Assembly (NCBI RefSeq): GCF_009741445.1
Contig: NZ_CP046507.1
Location: forward strand, 2,852,001-2,916,000
From: Mycobacterium avium subsp. avium
GTDB lineage: Bacteria; Actinomycetota; Actinomycetes; Mycobacteriales; Mycobacteriaceae
Direction of reading: 5' to 3'
Length of the DNA stretch: 64,000 nt
The position numbers and the translations under genes are program-made. Within the stretch, counting starts at the first letter, position 1. The number at the start of each line of letters is the position of its first letter. The notes below the pieces were generated by a model that was not told the DNA's origin, made no database searches, and worked only from the letters and a program-made list of their open reading frames with translations. Shown in pieces: positions 18,404 to 26,537 of the stretch.

Positions 18404-19312
18404 TCACGGCGTCGCATCGGCGGTTTGGGCCCGGTCCGCCGCGGGCAGCACGATGACGCTCACCGCCGCCAGGCCCCGGCGCGCGGTCTGCCGCGCGATC
18501 TCCTCGATGAACCGGGCGGCCGCCGGGCTGATCGAGCCCGCCCAGGCCCGAAACCCCTGCACGATCACCGGGTCCTGCCCCAACAGCGGTTGCACGCCTC
18601 GCAGCACCGTGACCACGTCGTCGGGCAGCGGGTCGGCCAGCTGCTGCTCGATCCAATTGTGCGCGAGTTCGGTTGCCGCCGATACGCTTTCGCCGAGCGC
18701 GATGACGTCGGCGGCCAGCCGGCGCAGCCGGTCGAACAGCACCTGGCGCCCCGGGGTCTCGGCCAGTTGGGCCAGCAGGGTGCTGGCCGCGCTCGGCAGC
18801 CTCATCTGCCCGAACAGGGCGGGGACCGGCAGGTCCCACTCGTCGAACAGGTCGGCATACATCGCGGCGACCGGCGCCGGCAGCGGGGCGCTGAGCCGCC
18901 CGATCACCCCGATGCTGTCGCGATGCGTGGTCGCCAGCTGGCGCAGCAGGTGCTCGCTGACGTCGGTGCCGTCGGCGGCCGCCCTTGACTGGGCGCAGGA
19001 TTCGTCCAGGGCGCGGATCAGTTGGTCCAACCGGTCGCGCTGCTGGATCAGCAGTGCGCGGTGCTCGTCGAGCAGATCCGCCAGCGTGCTGTGCCCGCCG
19101 TGCAGCAATCGCTGAATGTCGTTGATGCCGACGCCGAGACTGCGCATCGGGTCGATGCGCAACAGGTCGAGCACCTGTTCCACGTCGAAGACGCGGTAGC
19201 CGTTGGACAGGTGGTCGGCGTGCAGCAGCCCGATCTTCTCGTAGTGGCGAATACGGCCCGAGGCGATTCCGGTCAGGGCCGTGACGTCGCCGATCAGCAA
19301 CTGCTCAGCCAC
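18404..19312 (-). CDS. MerR-family transcriptional regulator
   Basis: This 302-residue protein starts with a winged helix-turn-helix of MerR type (LLIGDVTALTGIASGRIRHY, then EKIGLL and NGYRVFDVEQ, about residues 5-45). A coiled segment (LLDEHRALLIQQRDRLDQLI) forms the dimerisation helix. The C-terminal part of about 190 residues is helical and lacks the metal-binding Cys cluster of MerR/CueR, so an organic effector is more likely. The start is GTG 19312; AAGGAG lies right against it, so a downstream TTG at codon 5 is possible. It is divergent from the Rieske oxygenase gene across 40 bp holding a MerR-type promoter, and very likely regulates that gene. Confidence 0.88.
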   Translation of the reverse strand: MAEQLLIGDVTALTGIASGRIRHYEKIGLLHADHLSNGYRVFDVEQVLDLLRIDPMRSLGVGINDIQRLLHGGHSTLADLLDEHRALLIQQRDRLDQLIRALDESCAQSRAAADGTDVSEHLLRQLATTHRDSIGVIGRLSAPLPAPVAAMYADLFDEWDLPVPALFGQMRLPSAASTLLAQLAETPGRQVLFDRLRRLAADVIALGESVSAATELAHNWIEQQLADPLPDDVVTVLRGVQPLLGQDPVIVQGFRAWAGSISPAAARFIEEIARQTARRGLAAVSVIVLPAADRAQTADATP

Positions 19313-19315
19313 TCC

Positions 19316-19346
19316 TTGACCTTACAACTGTCGCAAGGTCTGTACT
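19316..19346 (+). promoter_or_regulatory. MerR-type promoter with 19-bp spacer and operator
   Basis: TTGACC (19316-19321) as -35 and TGTACT (19341-19346) as -10 are 19 bp apart, the overlong spacer that defines MerR-activated promoters. The spacer carries the palindrome GACCTT (19318-19323) with AAGGTC (19335-19340). The expected start of transcription falls at about 19353, the ATG of the oxygenase gene, so the message may be leaderless. Confidence 0.75.
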
Positions 19347-19352
19347 GAGCGG

Positions 19353-20498
19353 ATGCAACACGATCAGCTCATCGACCTGACCCGGCGTGCCTTGAAGCTG
19401 GCGCGGGACAGGACAACCGATCTCGCCCCCACCGCCCACGTCGTCGACGCGCGTGACTACACCTGCGTGCAGCGGCACCAGCAGGACCGCGCCATGCTGC
19501 TGGCCAGCCCACAGTTGGTGGGCTACGTCTCGGAGCTGCCCGCCCCCGGGACGTATTGCACCAAGACGGTGATGGGCCGATCCGTCCTGTTGACCCGAAC
19601 CTCCGACGGCTCGGTGAAGGCGTTCAACAACGTCTGCCTGCACCGCCAGTCGCAGGTGGCGACCGGATGCGGCACCGCCAGCCGGTTCAGTTGCCCCTAC
19701 CACGCGTGGACCTACGACAACACCGGCCGGCTGGTCGGACTGCCGGGCCGCGAGGGATTCCCGGACGTGACGCTGCGCTCTGCCGGCCTGACCGAGCTGC
19801 CGGCCACCGAGTTCGCCGGATTCCTTTGGGTGTCACTGGATCCGGGAGCGACGCTGGACGTGGCCACCCACCTCGGGCCGCTCGCCGACGAACTCGACTC
19901 CTGGGGTATCGGCCGCTGGTCCCCGCTCGGCGAGAAGGTGCTCGACTGCGCGATCAACTGGAAACTCGCGATCGACACGTTCGCCGAGAACTACCATTTC
20001 GCCACCGTGCACCGGCAGACCTTCACCACGATCGCGCGCAGCAACTGCACGGTGTTCGACTCCTACGGGCCGCATCATAGGCTGGTCTTCCCGCTCAACA
20101 CCATCCTGGAGCTCGACGACATACCCGAGGACCAGTGGAACCCGTTCCACAACATGGTGGTGATCTACGCGCTGTTCCCCAACATCGTGCTGTCGGTGAC
20201 CATCGCCAACGGCGAGCTGTTCCGCGTCTACCCCGGCGATCGGCCCGGCCGGTCAATCACCGTCCACCAGAACGCAACACCGCAAGACCTTTCCGACGAA
20301 TCCGTCGCCGCGGGCGTCCAGGCCGTCTTCGACTATGCGCACGCCACCGTGCGCGACGAGGACTACCGGCTGGTCGAGAGCCTGCAAGCCAACCTCGAGT
20401 CCGGCGCGCGCGACCACCTGGTGTTCGGCCGCAACGAGCCGGGATTGCAGCACCGCCACATCACCTGGGCCAAGGCGCTGGCGGCCTCAACCGGCTGA
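19353..20498 (+). CDS. Rieske non-haem iron oxygenase, alpha subunit (aromatic-ring-hydroxylating type)
   Basis: This is a 381-residue oxygenase. The Rieske [2Fe-2S] ligands are Cys95, His97, Cys114 and His117 in NVCLHRQSQ and FSCPYHAWTYD. The mononuclear iron site is ENYHFATVH (His215, His220, with Asn213 nearby). The family uses electrons from a reductase to hydroxylate or demethylate substrates. No reductase or ferredoxin gene is adjacent, so a partner must act in trans. The ATG 19353 lacks a ribosome binding site because the promoter ends just before it, consistent with a leaderless mRNA. It overlaps the end of the convergent AttH-like gene by 12 bp. The substrate is unknown; the MerR partner suggests induction by the compound or by stress. 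Confidence 0.87.
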   Translation: MQHDQLIDLTRRALKLARDRTTDLAPTAHVVDARDYTCVQRHQQDRAMLLASPQLVGYVSELPAPGTYCTKTVMGRSVLLTRTSDGSVKAFNNVCLHRQSQVATGCGTASRFSCPYHAWTYDNTGRLVGLPGREGFPDVTLRSAGLTELPATEFAGFLWVSLDPGATLDVATHLGPLADELDSWGIGRWSPLGEKVLDCAINWKLAIDTFAENYHFATVHRQTFTTIARSNCTVFDSYGPHHRLVFPLNTILELDDIPEDQWNPFHNMVVIYALFPNIVLSVTIANGELFRVYPGDRPGRSITVHQNATPQDLSDESVAAGVQAVFDYAHATVRDEDYRLVESLQANLESGARDHLVFGRNEPGLQHRHITWAKALAASTG

Positions 20499-21839
20499 CT
20501 CGGTGGACAGCACCGTCACCAGATCGTCCAATAACGTTGCCAGCGCGCCTGTCTGGGCGGGGCGCACGGCGGCCAGCAGTTCGACCGCCTCGCGCCGACG
20601 GCCGGCGGCCACCAACGGGGCCAATCGATCCACCGTCGCCCGCAGGTCGGGATCGGACGGTTCGGTATGCATGACGGTGGTGGCGAGCACCTCGACCAAT
20701 TCCCAATCGCGGTAGAGCGCCAGGGACCGTTCGTTGAAGGCAAACGCGGTCACCGGTTGTCCCTGCAGGGTCCCGCGGTAACGGTAGGGGCCTTCCATGT
20801 ATTCGATCGGCAGACCGTGCGCCGGCGCCGCCACCACCGGCTCGCCGGTGATGTCGAGTCCCAATGTGGGACAGGTGATCCGGTGACGATCGGGCAGGTA
20901 CCGGGCAGGGGCAAGGGGACGCACCAAGGGCCGCATGCTCTCCGGCCAGCGGACGTAGCTGCTGACGGTGACCTCGACGTCCTCGGCGCACTCCGGCGCC
21001 ATGGCGGAGTCGGGATAGCTGACCGTGATCCCGGTAAACGGTTGCAGGACATTGTTATTCGTGCGGTCGAACTGCCGCCAGATGCTCAGGTCGACGCCGT
21101 TGTCGAAGTTGATGGTGCGCCACTCGTGCGACCTGGCCCGTGGGTCTCCGCCGGATCCGCCACCGCCGGCGTATTTCGGGAACCACTGCCGATCGACATG
21201 ACCGCTGCTGCCCGACACCTGGTGAACCTGCTCGCCCCAGCGCAGGGTGCCCGTCATCGCCATGCCGGTCTGGAAGTAGGAGTAGGTGTCGCGTTGGCCG
21301 AAGCAGACGATCTTTCCGTTGTAGGCCGACGCGCCCACCGGAGTCGGTGCGCGCGTTGGCGTTACGGCCAGGTCCAGGCGCATCCGCCGGCCGCAATGGT
21401 CCTCGCCGACCAGGCTCACCCGGTAGGTGTAGGGCAGTAAACCGCCGTCGCCGTTGCGGCAGCTGGTCCATGATGCGGTGCCGGCGCCACCGGCGTAGCT
21501 GATGTCGAGATAGCCGGCGGCCAGCCCCATCTTGCGTGGCGCCCCCGGCTCGAGATTGGCCGGCGGCATGTCGTAATCCGTATAGGTGCCGTAGTCGCCG
21601 GTATCGAGATCGAACAGCGCCATCGTGTAGAAATCGGCGACCACCGTGCCGCCGGGCCGGTTCTTGTTGAAGATGGTCAGGAAGGCGAACGACCGGTCGG
21701 CCCCGGCGGCCTCCAGCTGGCCCGCTAGGAACCAGGTGTCCGACTCCTGGTCACGGTGTTCGCCTTCGGCAGCGGGGAATTCGAGCTGGCCGTCTCCGGG
21801 CACCAGCTGGAATGGATAACTGCGCCAGTCGCTGTTCAT
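20487..21839 (-). CDS. AttH/CrtC-type lipocalin-like domain protein
   Basis: This 450-residue protein lacks a signal peptide. The N-terminal two thirds look like the tandem lipocalin-like fold of AttH and carotenoid 1,2-hydratase (CrtC). Supporting stretches are FYTMALFDLDTG, GKIVCFGQRDTYSYFQTG, and the characteristic SGHVDRQWFP, comparable to the family's DxQW motif, followed by a Gly-rich loop and HEWRTINFDNGVDLSIW. The last 100 residues (after VTAFAFNERSLALYRDWELV) are helical. It is divergent from the aldehyde dehydrogenase gene and converges on the Rieske gene. A role in modifying an isoprenoid or lipid substrate is plausible but inferred. The assignment rests on motif similarity only. 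Confidence 0.6.
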   Translation of the reverse strand: MNSDWRSYPFQLVPGDGQLEFPAAEGEHRDQESDTWFLAGQLEAAGADRSFAFLTIFNKNRPGGTVVADFYTMALFDLDTGDYGTYTDYDMPPANLEPGAPRKMGLAAGYLDISYAGGAGTASWTSCRNGDGGLLPYTYRVSLVGEDHCGRRMRLDLAVTPTRAPTPVGASAYNGKIVCFGQRDTYSYFQTGMAMTGTLRWGEQVHQVSGSSGHVDRQWFPKYAGGGGSGGDPRARSHEWRTINFDNGVDLSIWRQFDRTNNNVLQPFTGITVSYPDSAMAPECAEDVEVTVSSYVRWPESMRPLVRPLAPARYLPDRHRITCPTLGLDITGEPVVAAPAHGLPIEYMEGPYRYRGTLQGQPVTAFAFNERSLALYRDWELVEVLATTVMHTEPSDPDLRATVDRLAPLVAAGRRREAVELLAAVRPAQTGALATLLDDLVTVLSTESAG

Positions 21840-21896
21840 CTCTCGCCTCGCCGTCGCCGATGATCCATCCGCGGCTTCCTGACTTGTCCTTTTTTC

Positions 21897-21916
21897 GCTA
21901 TGTTAGCGTCAATAGC
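21897..21916. promoter_or_regulatory. palindrome GCTAT-N10-ATAGC upstream of aldehyde dehydrogenase
   Basis: GCTAT (21897-21901) and ATAGC (21912-21916) flank ten bases, with an inner GCTA-TGT-TAGC palindrome and a preceding T-run. The stretch GTTAGCGTCAA inside it recurs on the opposite strand at 24956-24966. TATGTT here could also serve as a -10 element for the gene at 21971. Confidence 0.5.
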
Positions 21917-21970
21917 AAATTACGGTGCGGATCCGGTCCAGCGCCCATCGCTGCCTCGAGGAGGCGCCCG

Positions 21971-23437
21971 ATGACGAAGAATTCCGACCATCGTTGCTAC
22001 GACGAACTGTTCATCGGCGGGCAGTGGCGAAAGCCGGCCAATCCGCAGCAGCTCGACGTGATCTCGCCGCACTCCGAGCAGCCGATAGGCCATGCCCAGG
22101 CGGCCGGTCCCGAGGACGTCGACGCCGCCGTCGCCGCCGCGCGCCGGGCCTTCGATCACGGCCCATGGCCGCGGATGAGCCATGCCGAGCGGATGGCCAA
22201 GGTCGAACAGCTCGCCACGATCTACGCCGCGCACATGGACGAGATGGCCGACCTGATCACCGACGAGATGGGGTCGCCGCGCAGCTTCAGCCGGATGGGT
22301 CAGGGAGCGGCCGCCGCGACGCTGATCCACCTCACGCTGGCCGCCGCCCGGGACTTTCCCTGGACCGAACGCCGCCAGGGCGTGCTCGGCGAGGTGCACC
22401 TGCACCGGGCCCCGGTCGGGGTGGTGGGCGCGATCGTGCCGTGGAACGTGCCGCAGTTCCTGATCATGCCCAAACTGATCCCGGCGCTCATCGCGGGGTG
22501 CACGGTGATCGTGAAACCAGCACCCGAAACCCCTTTGGACGCTTTGTGGTTGGCCGAGATGATCGAGCAGCTGGAGCTGCCGCCGGGTGTGGTGTCGGTG
22601 CTTCCCGGCGGCACCGACGTGGGCGAGGCGCTGGTGCGCCACCCGGGAGTGGACAAGGTCGCGTTCACCGGCTCGAGTGCCGTGGGGCGCCGGATCGCCG
22701 CCCTGTGCGGGGAGCGGCTCAAGCGGGTGAGCCTCGAGTTGGGCGGCAAGTCGGCGGCGATCATCCTCGACGACGCCGACATCGACAAGACCGTCGCCGG
22801 CCTGAAGAGTGCGGGGCTGATGAACAACGGGCAGGCCTGCGTCGCCCAGACCCGCATCCTGGTCAGCGACCGCAAGCACGACGAGGTCGTCGACGCACTG
22901 GCCGCCATGATGGCGGAGCTGAATGTCGGCGATCCGGCCGCCGAGTCGACGGACATCGGACCGCTTGTCGCCCAACGCCAACAGCGCCGGGTCCAGGAGT
23001 ACATCAAGTCCGGCCGCAGTGAGGGGGCCCGCATGGTGCTCGGCGGCGAGGACAGCCCGGCGGGGCGCGGCTGGTATGTGCGGCCGACGCTGTTCGCCGA
23101 CGCCACCAACGACATGCGTATCGCCCGGGAGGAGATTTTCGGCCCGGTGTTGACGGTGTTGCGTTACCGCGACGAGGACGACGCCATCCGCATCGCCAAC
23201 GAAACCGATTACGGCCTGGCCGGTTCGGTGTGGACGGCCGACGTCGCCCACGGCCTCGAGGTCGCCGCCGCGGTTCGCACCGGCACGTACGGCATCAACA
23301 TGTACACCCTGGACATCGGCGCCCCGTTCGGCGGATTCAAGCAATCCGGCATCGGGCGGGAGTTCGGTCCCGAGGGGCTACATGAGTACGTCGAGCTTCA
23401 GACGCTCGTGTGCAAGGGGCAGCTGCCGCCGCTGTGA
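21971..23437 (+). CDS. NAD(P)-dependent aldehyde dehydrogenase
   Basis: This is a 488-residue aldehyde dehydrogenase. The nucleophile Cys290 is in NNGQACVAQTR, the general base Glu256 in LELGGKSAA, the oxyanion Asn159 in PWNVP and the cofactor Lys182 in VKPAPETPL. All catalytic residues are intact. ATG 21971 has GAGGAGG nine bases upstream. A longer frame to 21812 crosses the promoter region and is unlikely. It oxidises an aldehyde to the acid, and lying beside oxygenases and CoA ligases it probably acts in the same oxidative degradation. It ends in a hairpin repeat shared with the convergent MaoC gene. Confidence 0.92.
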   Translation: MTKNSDHRCYDELFIGGQWRKPANPQQLDVISPHSEQPIGHAQAAGPEDVDAAVAAARRAFDHGPWPRMSHAERMAKVEQLATIYAAHMDEMADLITDEMGSPRSFSRMGQGAAAATLIHLTLAAARDFPWTERRQGVLGEVHLHRAPVGVVGAIVPWNVPQFLIMPKLIPALIAGCTVIVKPAPETPLDALWLAEMIEQLELPPGVVSVLPGGTDVGEALVRHPGVDKVAFTGSSAVGRRIAALCGERLKRVSLELGGKSAAIILDDADIDKTVAGLKSAGLMNNGQACVAQTRILVSDRKHDEVVDALAAMMAELNVGDPAAESTDIGPLVAQRQQRRVQEYIKSGRSEGARMVLGGEDSPAGRGWYVRPTLFADATNDMRIAREEIFGPVLTVLRYRDEDDAIRIANETDYGLAGSVWTADVAHGLEVAAAVRTGTYGINMYTLDIGAPFGGFKQSGIGREFGPEGLHEYVELQTLVCKGQLPPL

Positions 23438-23441
23438 ATTA

Positions 23442-23505
23442 GCGCCGAGCGTGCAACCACTGCGAAAATTCGGCGGATTTTTCGCAACCACTGCACGCTC
23501 GGCGC
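23442..23505. repeat. long hairpin repeat between convergent genes (probable bidirectional terminator)
   Basis: GCGCCGAGCGTGCA (23442-23455) is a perfect 14-bp inverse of TGCACGCTCGGCGC (23492-23505). A nested pair TGCGAAAA/TTTTCGCA lies within (23461-23486), so RNA from either strand forms a long hairpin. It fills the whole gap between two convergent stops. It resembles an intergenic element family I recall from slow-growing mycobacteria. Confidence 0.65.
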
Positions 23506-23506
23506 G

Positions 23507-23944
23507 TCAGGGCAGCTGCACGGTCAGCTCGACCGGGCAGCACAGCGCGCCATGCTGATTGGTCACTTCGATCTCGATGTCGACCAGGCATCTCGGCGGA
23601 TCCACCGAGGTGTCGCGGCGCTTGGCGACCGCCCGGCCGCGCCCGATCATGGTGTCGCCGGCATATATCGGCCCGGCCAGCCGCATCGCGCGGCGCACCA
23701 CCCGGCTGCGTGGGCCCGCCCACTCGGTGGCGACCCGGTCGGCGAAGCCGGCCAGGTGCATCGCGTTGACATAGATCGTCGGATTGCCTTGAGCCCGAGC
23801 GTAATCCGGATCGAAATGGCCGGGAAAGTAGTCCCACGTCGCTCCGGCGTTTTCCACCACCCGCTGGTAGCTGATGTGGTCGACCACTTCCGGCAGCTCG
23901 GCGGGGACGCTGAGCCGGCTCCAGTCCACGCCCGCACCGGTCAC
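23507..23944 (-). CDS. MaoC-like hotdog dehydratase subunit (C-terminal type)
   Basis: This 145-residue single hotdog protein contains VDHISYQRVVENAGATWDYF, then GHFDPDYARAQGNPTIYVNA and MHLAGFADRVATEW. The central D-x4-A-x3-G-x3-I/H pattern and the GDTMIGRGRAVAKR strand fit MaoC enoyl-CoA hydratases. The conserved His of the canonical hydratase motif (HxxxxxA) is replaced in this reading, so the catalytic His-Asp pair may come from one subunit only. The GTG start at 23944 overlaps the stop of the preceding hotdog gene as GTGA. The two products most likely form a heterodimeric hydratase, as with the split HadAB or ChsH1/ChsH2 pairs. The substrate is an unsaturated acyl-CoA of unknown structure. 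Confidence 0.75.
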   Translation of the reverse strand: MTGAGVDWSRLSVPAELPEVVDHISYQRVVENAGATWDYFPGHFDPDYARAQGNPTIYVNAMHLAGFADRVATEWAGPRSRVVRRAMRLAGPIYAGDTMIGRGRAVAKRRDTSVDPPRCLVDIEIEVTNQHGALCCPVELTVQLP

Positions 23945-24471
23945 GACGACGGCCCCGGGGTGAAGCGGAACAACGTGTTCCGCGAGGTGGCGACCACCGT
24001 GCCGTCCTGGCGCCGATAGGTCTCCAGCGTCTCGACGAAGTGGCCGACGCCCAGCCGGGTCCGCTTCTCCGGTGACACCGACACCAGCTCGTCGACCACG
24101 GTCAGCACGTCGCCCTCGACGATGGGGTGGGGGAACTCGACCTCGTTGGCCGCGTTGATGAACGTGGTGCCCGGCAGCGGCACCCGCAGGGCGATCAATG
24201 AGGCGGATGGCCGGCCGTCGGGCTGCCAGGGCGGTGCTATCAGCCAGCCCATCAACAGCGCCGGCGGCGCCAGCAGTCCTCCCCAATGGCGTTGGGCGAA
24301 CGCGGAATCCCAGTACGAGCGGTTGCCGTCGCGGACCATCGCGGCGAACAGCTGGATGCGCGCGGCGCTGACCGCCGTGCCCGCGGCGCGGGGTTCGCCC
24401 TTCGCGCCGACCATGCGCAGCGCGTCTTCATAGGTCCCGAAGGCCAGCCGCCGGCCGAAGTCCTGATCCAC
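23941..24471 (-). CDS. FAS1-like dehydratase / MaoC N-terminal hotdog subunit
   Basis: This 176-residue protein starts at GTG 24471 (MDQDFGRRLAFGTYEDA). An N-terminal helical segment is followed by the hotdog core: QRHWGGLLAPPALLMGWLIA, then TTFINAANEVEFPHPIVEGD and SPEKRTRLGVGHFVETLETY. The NxxxExxxP-x-x-xGD pattern is typical of the N-terminal half of dehydratases of the HadA/Hotdog_3 type. The frame is open further upstream into the SnoaL gene, but no better start is seen. It overlaps the next hotdog gene by 4 bp (GTGA), so translation is coupled. It is predicted to be the partner subunit of a two-part enoyl-CoA hydratase. Confidence 0.75.
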   Translation of the reverse strand: MDQDFGRRLAFGTYEDALRMVGAKGEPRAAGTAVSAARIQLFAAMVRDGNRSYWDSAFAQRHWGGLLAPPALLMGWLIAPPWQPDGRPSASLIALRVPLPGTTFINAANEVEFPHPIVEGDVLTVVDELVSVSPEKRTRLGVGHFVETLETYRRQDGTVVATSRNTLFRFTPGPSS

Positions 24472-24484
24472 GTGCCGGCGCCGC

Positions 24485-24910
24485 TCACATGACGAGCGGG
24501 TGCCGACTCGGTACCGAATCCCACTGCAAGGCACGGGAAGTGAAATACCAGCCGCCCCGCTCGTAGATCAGCTCGTCGCGGAACACCCCGGTGGCCCGCA
24601 GCGCCGCGTCACCGAACATGGCCGCGAACAACACGGCGACGCACTGCTGCGTCGCGGTCACCCCGTCGACGTGGATCTCGTGATCGACGGTGACCAGGCG
24701 CTGGTCGTCGCCGCCGTCGAACGCGGCGCGCAGATCGGTGAACGCCTCTCCGTCGCGGGTGTAGCTCGCGCCGGAGTGGCGGAAGGTGGCGATCCAGCCA
24801 TCGCGGTCGCCGTCCGAATAGGCCCGATCGTGCCGGGCGTTCAGGTTCAGGATGGCGGCTCGGCTCGTCGCGGCCTGAAGAAACTGTTCTTGTTGATAGG
24901 TCAGGGACAT
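24485..24910 (-). CDS. SnoaL-like / NTF2-fold protein
   Basis: This 141-residue protein has the alpha+beta cone of the SnoaL/ring-hydroxylating-dioxygenase beta family. An N-terminal helix contains SRAAILNLNARHDRAYSDGD, then RDGWIATFRHSGASYTRDG. It continues with strands VTVDHEIHVDGVTATQQCVA and ATGVFRDELIYERGGWYF. The early His/Asp and RDxY placements suit a small-molecule isomerase, cyclase or hydratase, but the reaction cannot be deduced. The ATG at 24910 follows the end of the acyl-CoA synthetase gene by 61 bp, which hold a palindrome. Its stop is 14 bp before the hotdog gene start, so the three small genes form an operon. Confidence 0.75.
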   Translation of the reverse strand: MSLTYQQEQFLQAATSRAAILNLNARHDRAYSDGDRDGWIATFRHSGASYTRDGEAFTDLRAAFDGGDDQRLVTVDHEIHVDGVTATQQCVAVLFAAMFGDAALRATGVFRDELIYERGGWYFTSRALQWDSVPSRHPLVM

Positions 24911-24955
24911 CTGCTTGTGAACCCTCTCCGGGAAACCCGACGGCGAACTGCGCGG

Positions 24956-24976
24956 TTGACGCTAACTCTACTTAGC
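24956..24976. promoter_or_regulatory. palindrome GCTAA-N6-TTAGC before the SnoaL-MaoC genes
   Basis: GCTAA (24961-24965) mirrors TTAGC (24972-24976), overlapping the stop codon of the synthetase gene. TTGACGCTAAC (24956-24966) is the exact reverse complement of the 11-mer found upstream of the aldehyde dehydrogenase. It may provide an internal controlled promoter for the SnoaL-hotdog genes. Confidence 0.45.
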
Positions 24977-26537
24977 GCCGGACGACATAGCCATGCTTCT
25001 CCCGATCCCAGACGTTCGTCGTTAATCCTCGGGCGCGCAACAAATCTTTACGTATTCGGCCGATGGCGTTCTTCGGGAGTTCAGGCACCGTTTCCACATA
25101 TCTCGGCACACAGAAGTACGGCATCCGGTCCGCGCAGAAGTCGAGCAACTCCGCGCAATCCAGGGTGGCGCCCGGCCGCAGGGTCACGACCACCAACACG
25201 TCGTCCTCGCCCAGTTCGCCGGGCACGCCGACGGCGGCGGCCTCGGCCACCGCGGGGTGACCCATGACCACCGTCTCCACCTCGACCGAGGAGATGTTCT
25301 CGCCGCGCCGGCGCAACGCGTCTTTGATGCGGTCCACGTATGTCAGGTTCTGGTCGCGATCCAGCCGACCGAGATCGCCGGTGCGAAACCATTCCGGGTG
25401 CGGCCGCACCGCCAGGTCGTCGCCGATGTACCCCTCGCTCATGACGTGCGGATGTCTGGGGCGACAAGCGATCTCACCCACCGTGTCGGGAGGCAGTGAA
25501 TTCCCGTGCGCGTCGAGGATTCGCACCTCGAAATCGGGATTCGGCCGGCCCGAGGTGCCCGGGATGCCGGCGTCGGCCAGCGCCTTGACGGCGATCGGAA
25601 ACGCCTCGGTCATCCCGTACATCGTGACAATGCGGCAGCCGTAACGCTTTTCGATGTCGCGGTAGGACCTCGCATCGATCGGCGCGGCGGAGATGAACCG
25701 CAAGGGCAGCCGCGCGTCGCCCGGATCGGCAGGCAGGTTCTGCAGCATCGACACCATCGCCCCGGCTCCGGCGAATCCGACGGCGCCGTGCGCGCGGATG
25801 TCGTCCCACACCTCGCGGGGATGAAAAGCCGCCGCCAGCACCGTGGTTGCGCCGACCAGCATGGGTGCCAGCACGCTGGGCGCCGCGCTGAGATGAAACA
25901 ACGGCATCGCCGTCCACAGCACCTCGCCCTGGCGGAACTCCCAGGCCGCCGCGACGGTCGCCGCGACCGAGAACAGGTAGTGCCAGGTGGTGGCGACCGC
26001 CTTGGACGGGCCGGTGGTGCCCGAGGTGTAGAACAAGCAGCCCAGCTCGCCCGCGTCCCCGCGGTCCTCGGCCGGTGCGCGGTCGGCGGCTCGACTCAGC
26101 GTCGCCGTCAGCGAATCCCCTTGCACCACAATGCGTGCGGGGCCCTCGAGCGCGGCGGCCGCTCGTTCGGCACGGGACCGATGTTCGGGGTCGGTGAAGA
26201 TCACCGCGGGCCGGCACAGCCGCAGGGCGTGCAGCAGGAAATCGCCCTTGTGCGCGGCGTTGATCGCCGCGCTGACCGCCCCGATCCGCGCCGCGCCCAG
26301 CCAGAAGTAGACCCACTCGGGGCAGGTGCCGGAGAACAGCGCCACCCGGTCGCCGCGCCCAACACCCAAGTCGCTCAACATGTTCGCCGCCGCGCAGGAC
26401 CGCTGCCGCATCTGCGCGAAGGTCACATCGACACCGGCGATCGACATCATCACCCGGTCCGGATGCTGCTCGGCGCGCCGATCCAGCACGGCGGGCACGG
26501 TGAAACGGTCCACGCCGAAGTCGGCCGGTGCCCGCAT
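24972..26537 (-). CDS. acyl-CoA synthetase (AMP-forming, FadD/CaiC type)
   Basis: This 521-residue member of the adenylate-forming superfamily activates a carboxylic acid to its CoA thioester. The phosphate loop is LFYTSGTTGPSKAVATTW, the A5 motif TMYGMTEAFP, the A7 motif EWFRTGDLGRLD, and A8 YVDRIKDALRRRGENISSVE. The catalytic Lys of A10 is in LPKNAIGRIRKDLL. The ATG at 26537 overlaps the stop of the Rieske gene (TGATG), so the two are co-translated. The frame upstream of it lies within the Rieske gene and is not coding here. With the Rieske oxygenase it likely prepares an oxidised acid for beta-oxidation. Chain preference cannot be read. Confidence 0.9.
   Translation of the reverse strand: MRAPADFGVDRFTVPAVLDRRAEQHPDRVMMSIAGVDVTFAQMRQRSCAAANMLSDLGVGRGDRVALFSGTCPEWVYFWLGAARIGAVSAAINAAHKGDFLLHALRLCRPAVIFTDPEHRSRAERAAAALEGPARIVVQGDSLTATLSRAADRAPAEDRGDAGELGCLFYTSGTTGPSKAVATTWHYLFSVAATVAAAWEFRQGEVLWTAMPLFHLSAAPSVLAPMLVGATTVLAAAFHPREVWDDIRAHGAVGFAGAGAMVSMLQNLPADPGDARLPLRFISAAPIDARSYRDIEKRYGCRIVTMYGMTEAFPIAVKALADAGIPGTSGRPNPDFEVRILDAHGNSLPPDTVGEIACRPRHPHVMSEGYIGDDLAVRPHPEWFRTGDLGRLDRDQNLTYVDRIKDALRRRGENISSVEVETVVMGHPAVAEAAAVGVPGELGEDDVLVVVTLRPGATLDCAELLDFCADRMPYFCVPRYVETVPELPKNAIGRIRKDLLRARGLTTNVWDREKHGYVVRR

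Noticed and set aside
24286..24534. N-terminal extension of the hotdog gene to 24534
   Set aside because: It lies entirely inside the SnoaL gene in another frame and contains arginine- and cysteine-rich shadow sequence. GTG 24471 is the better start.
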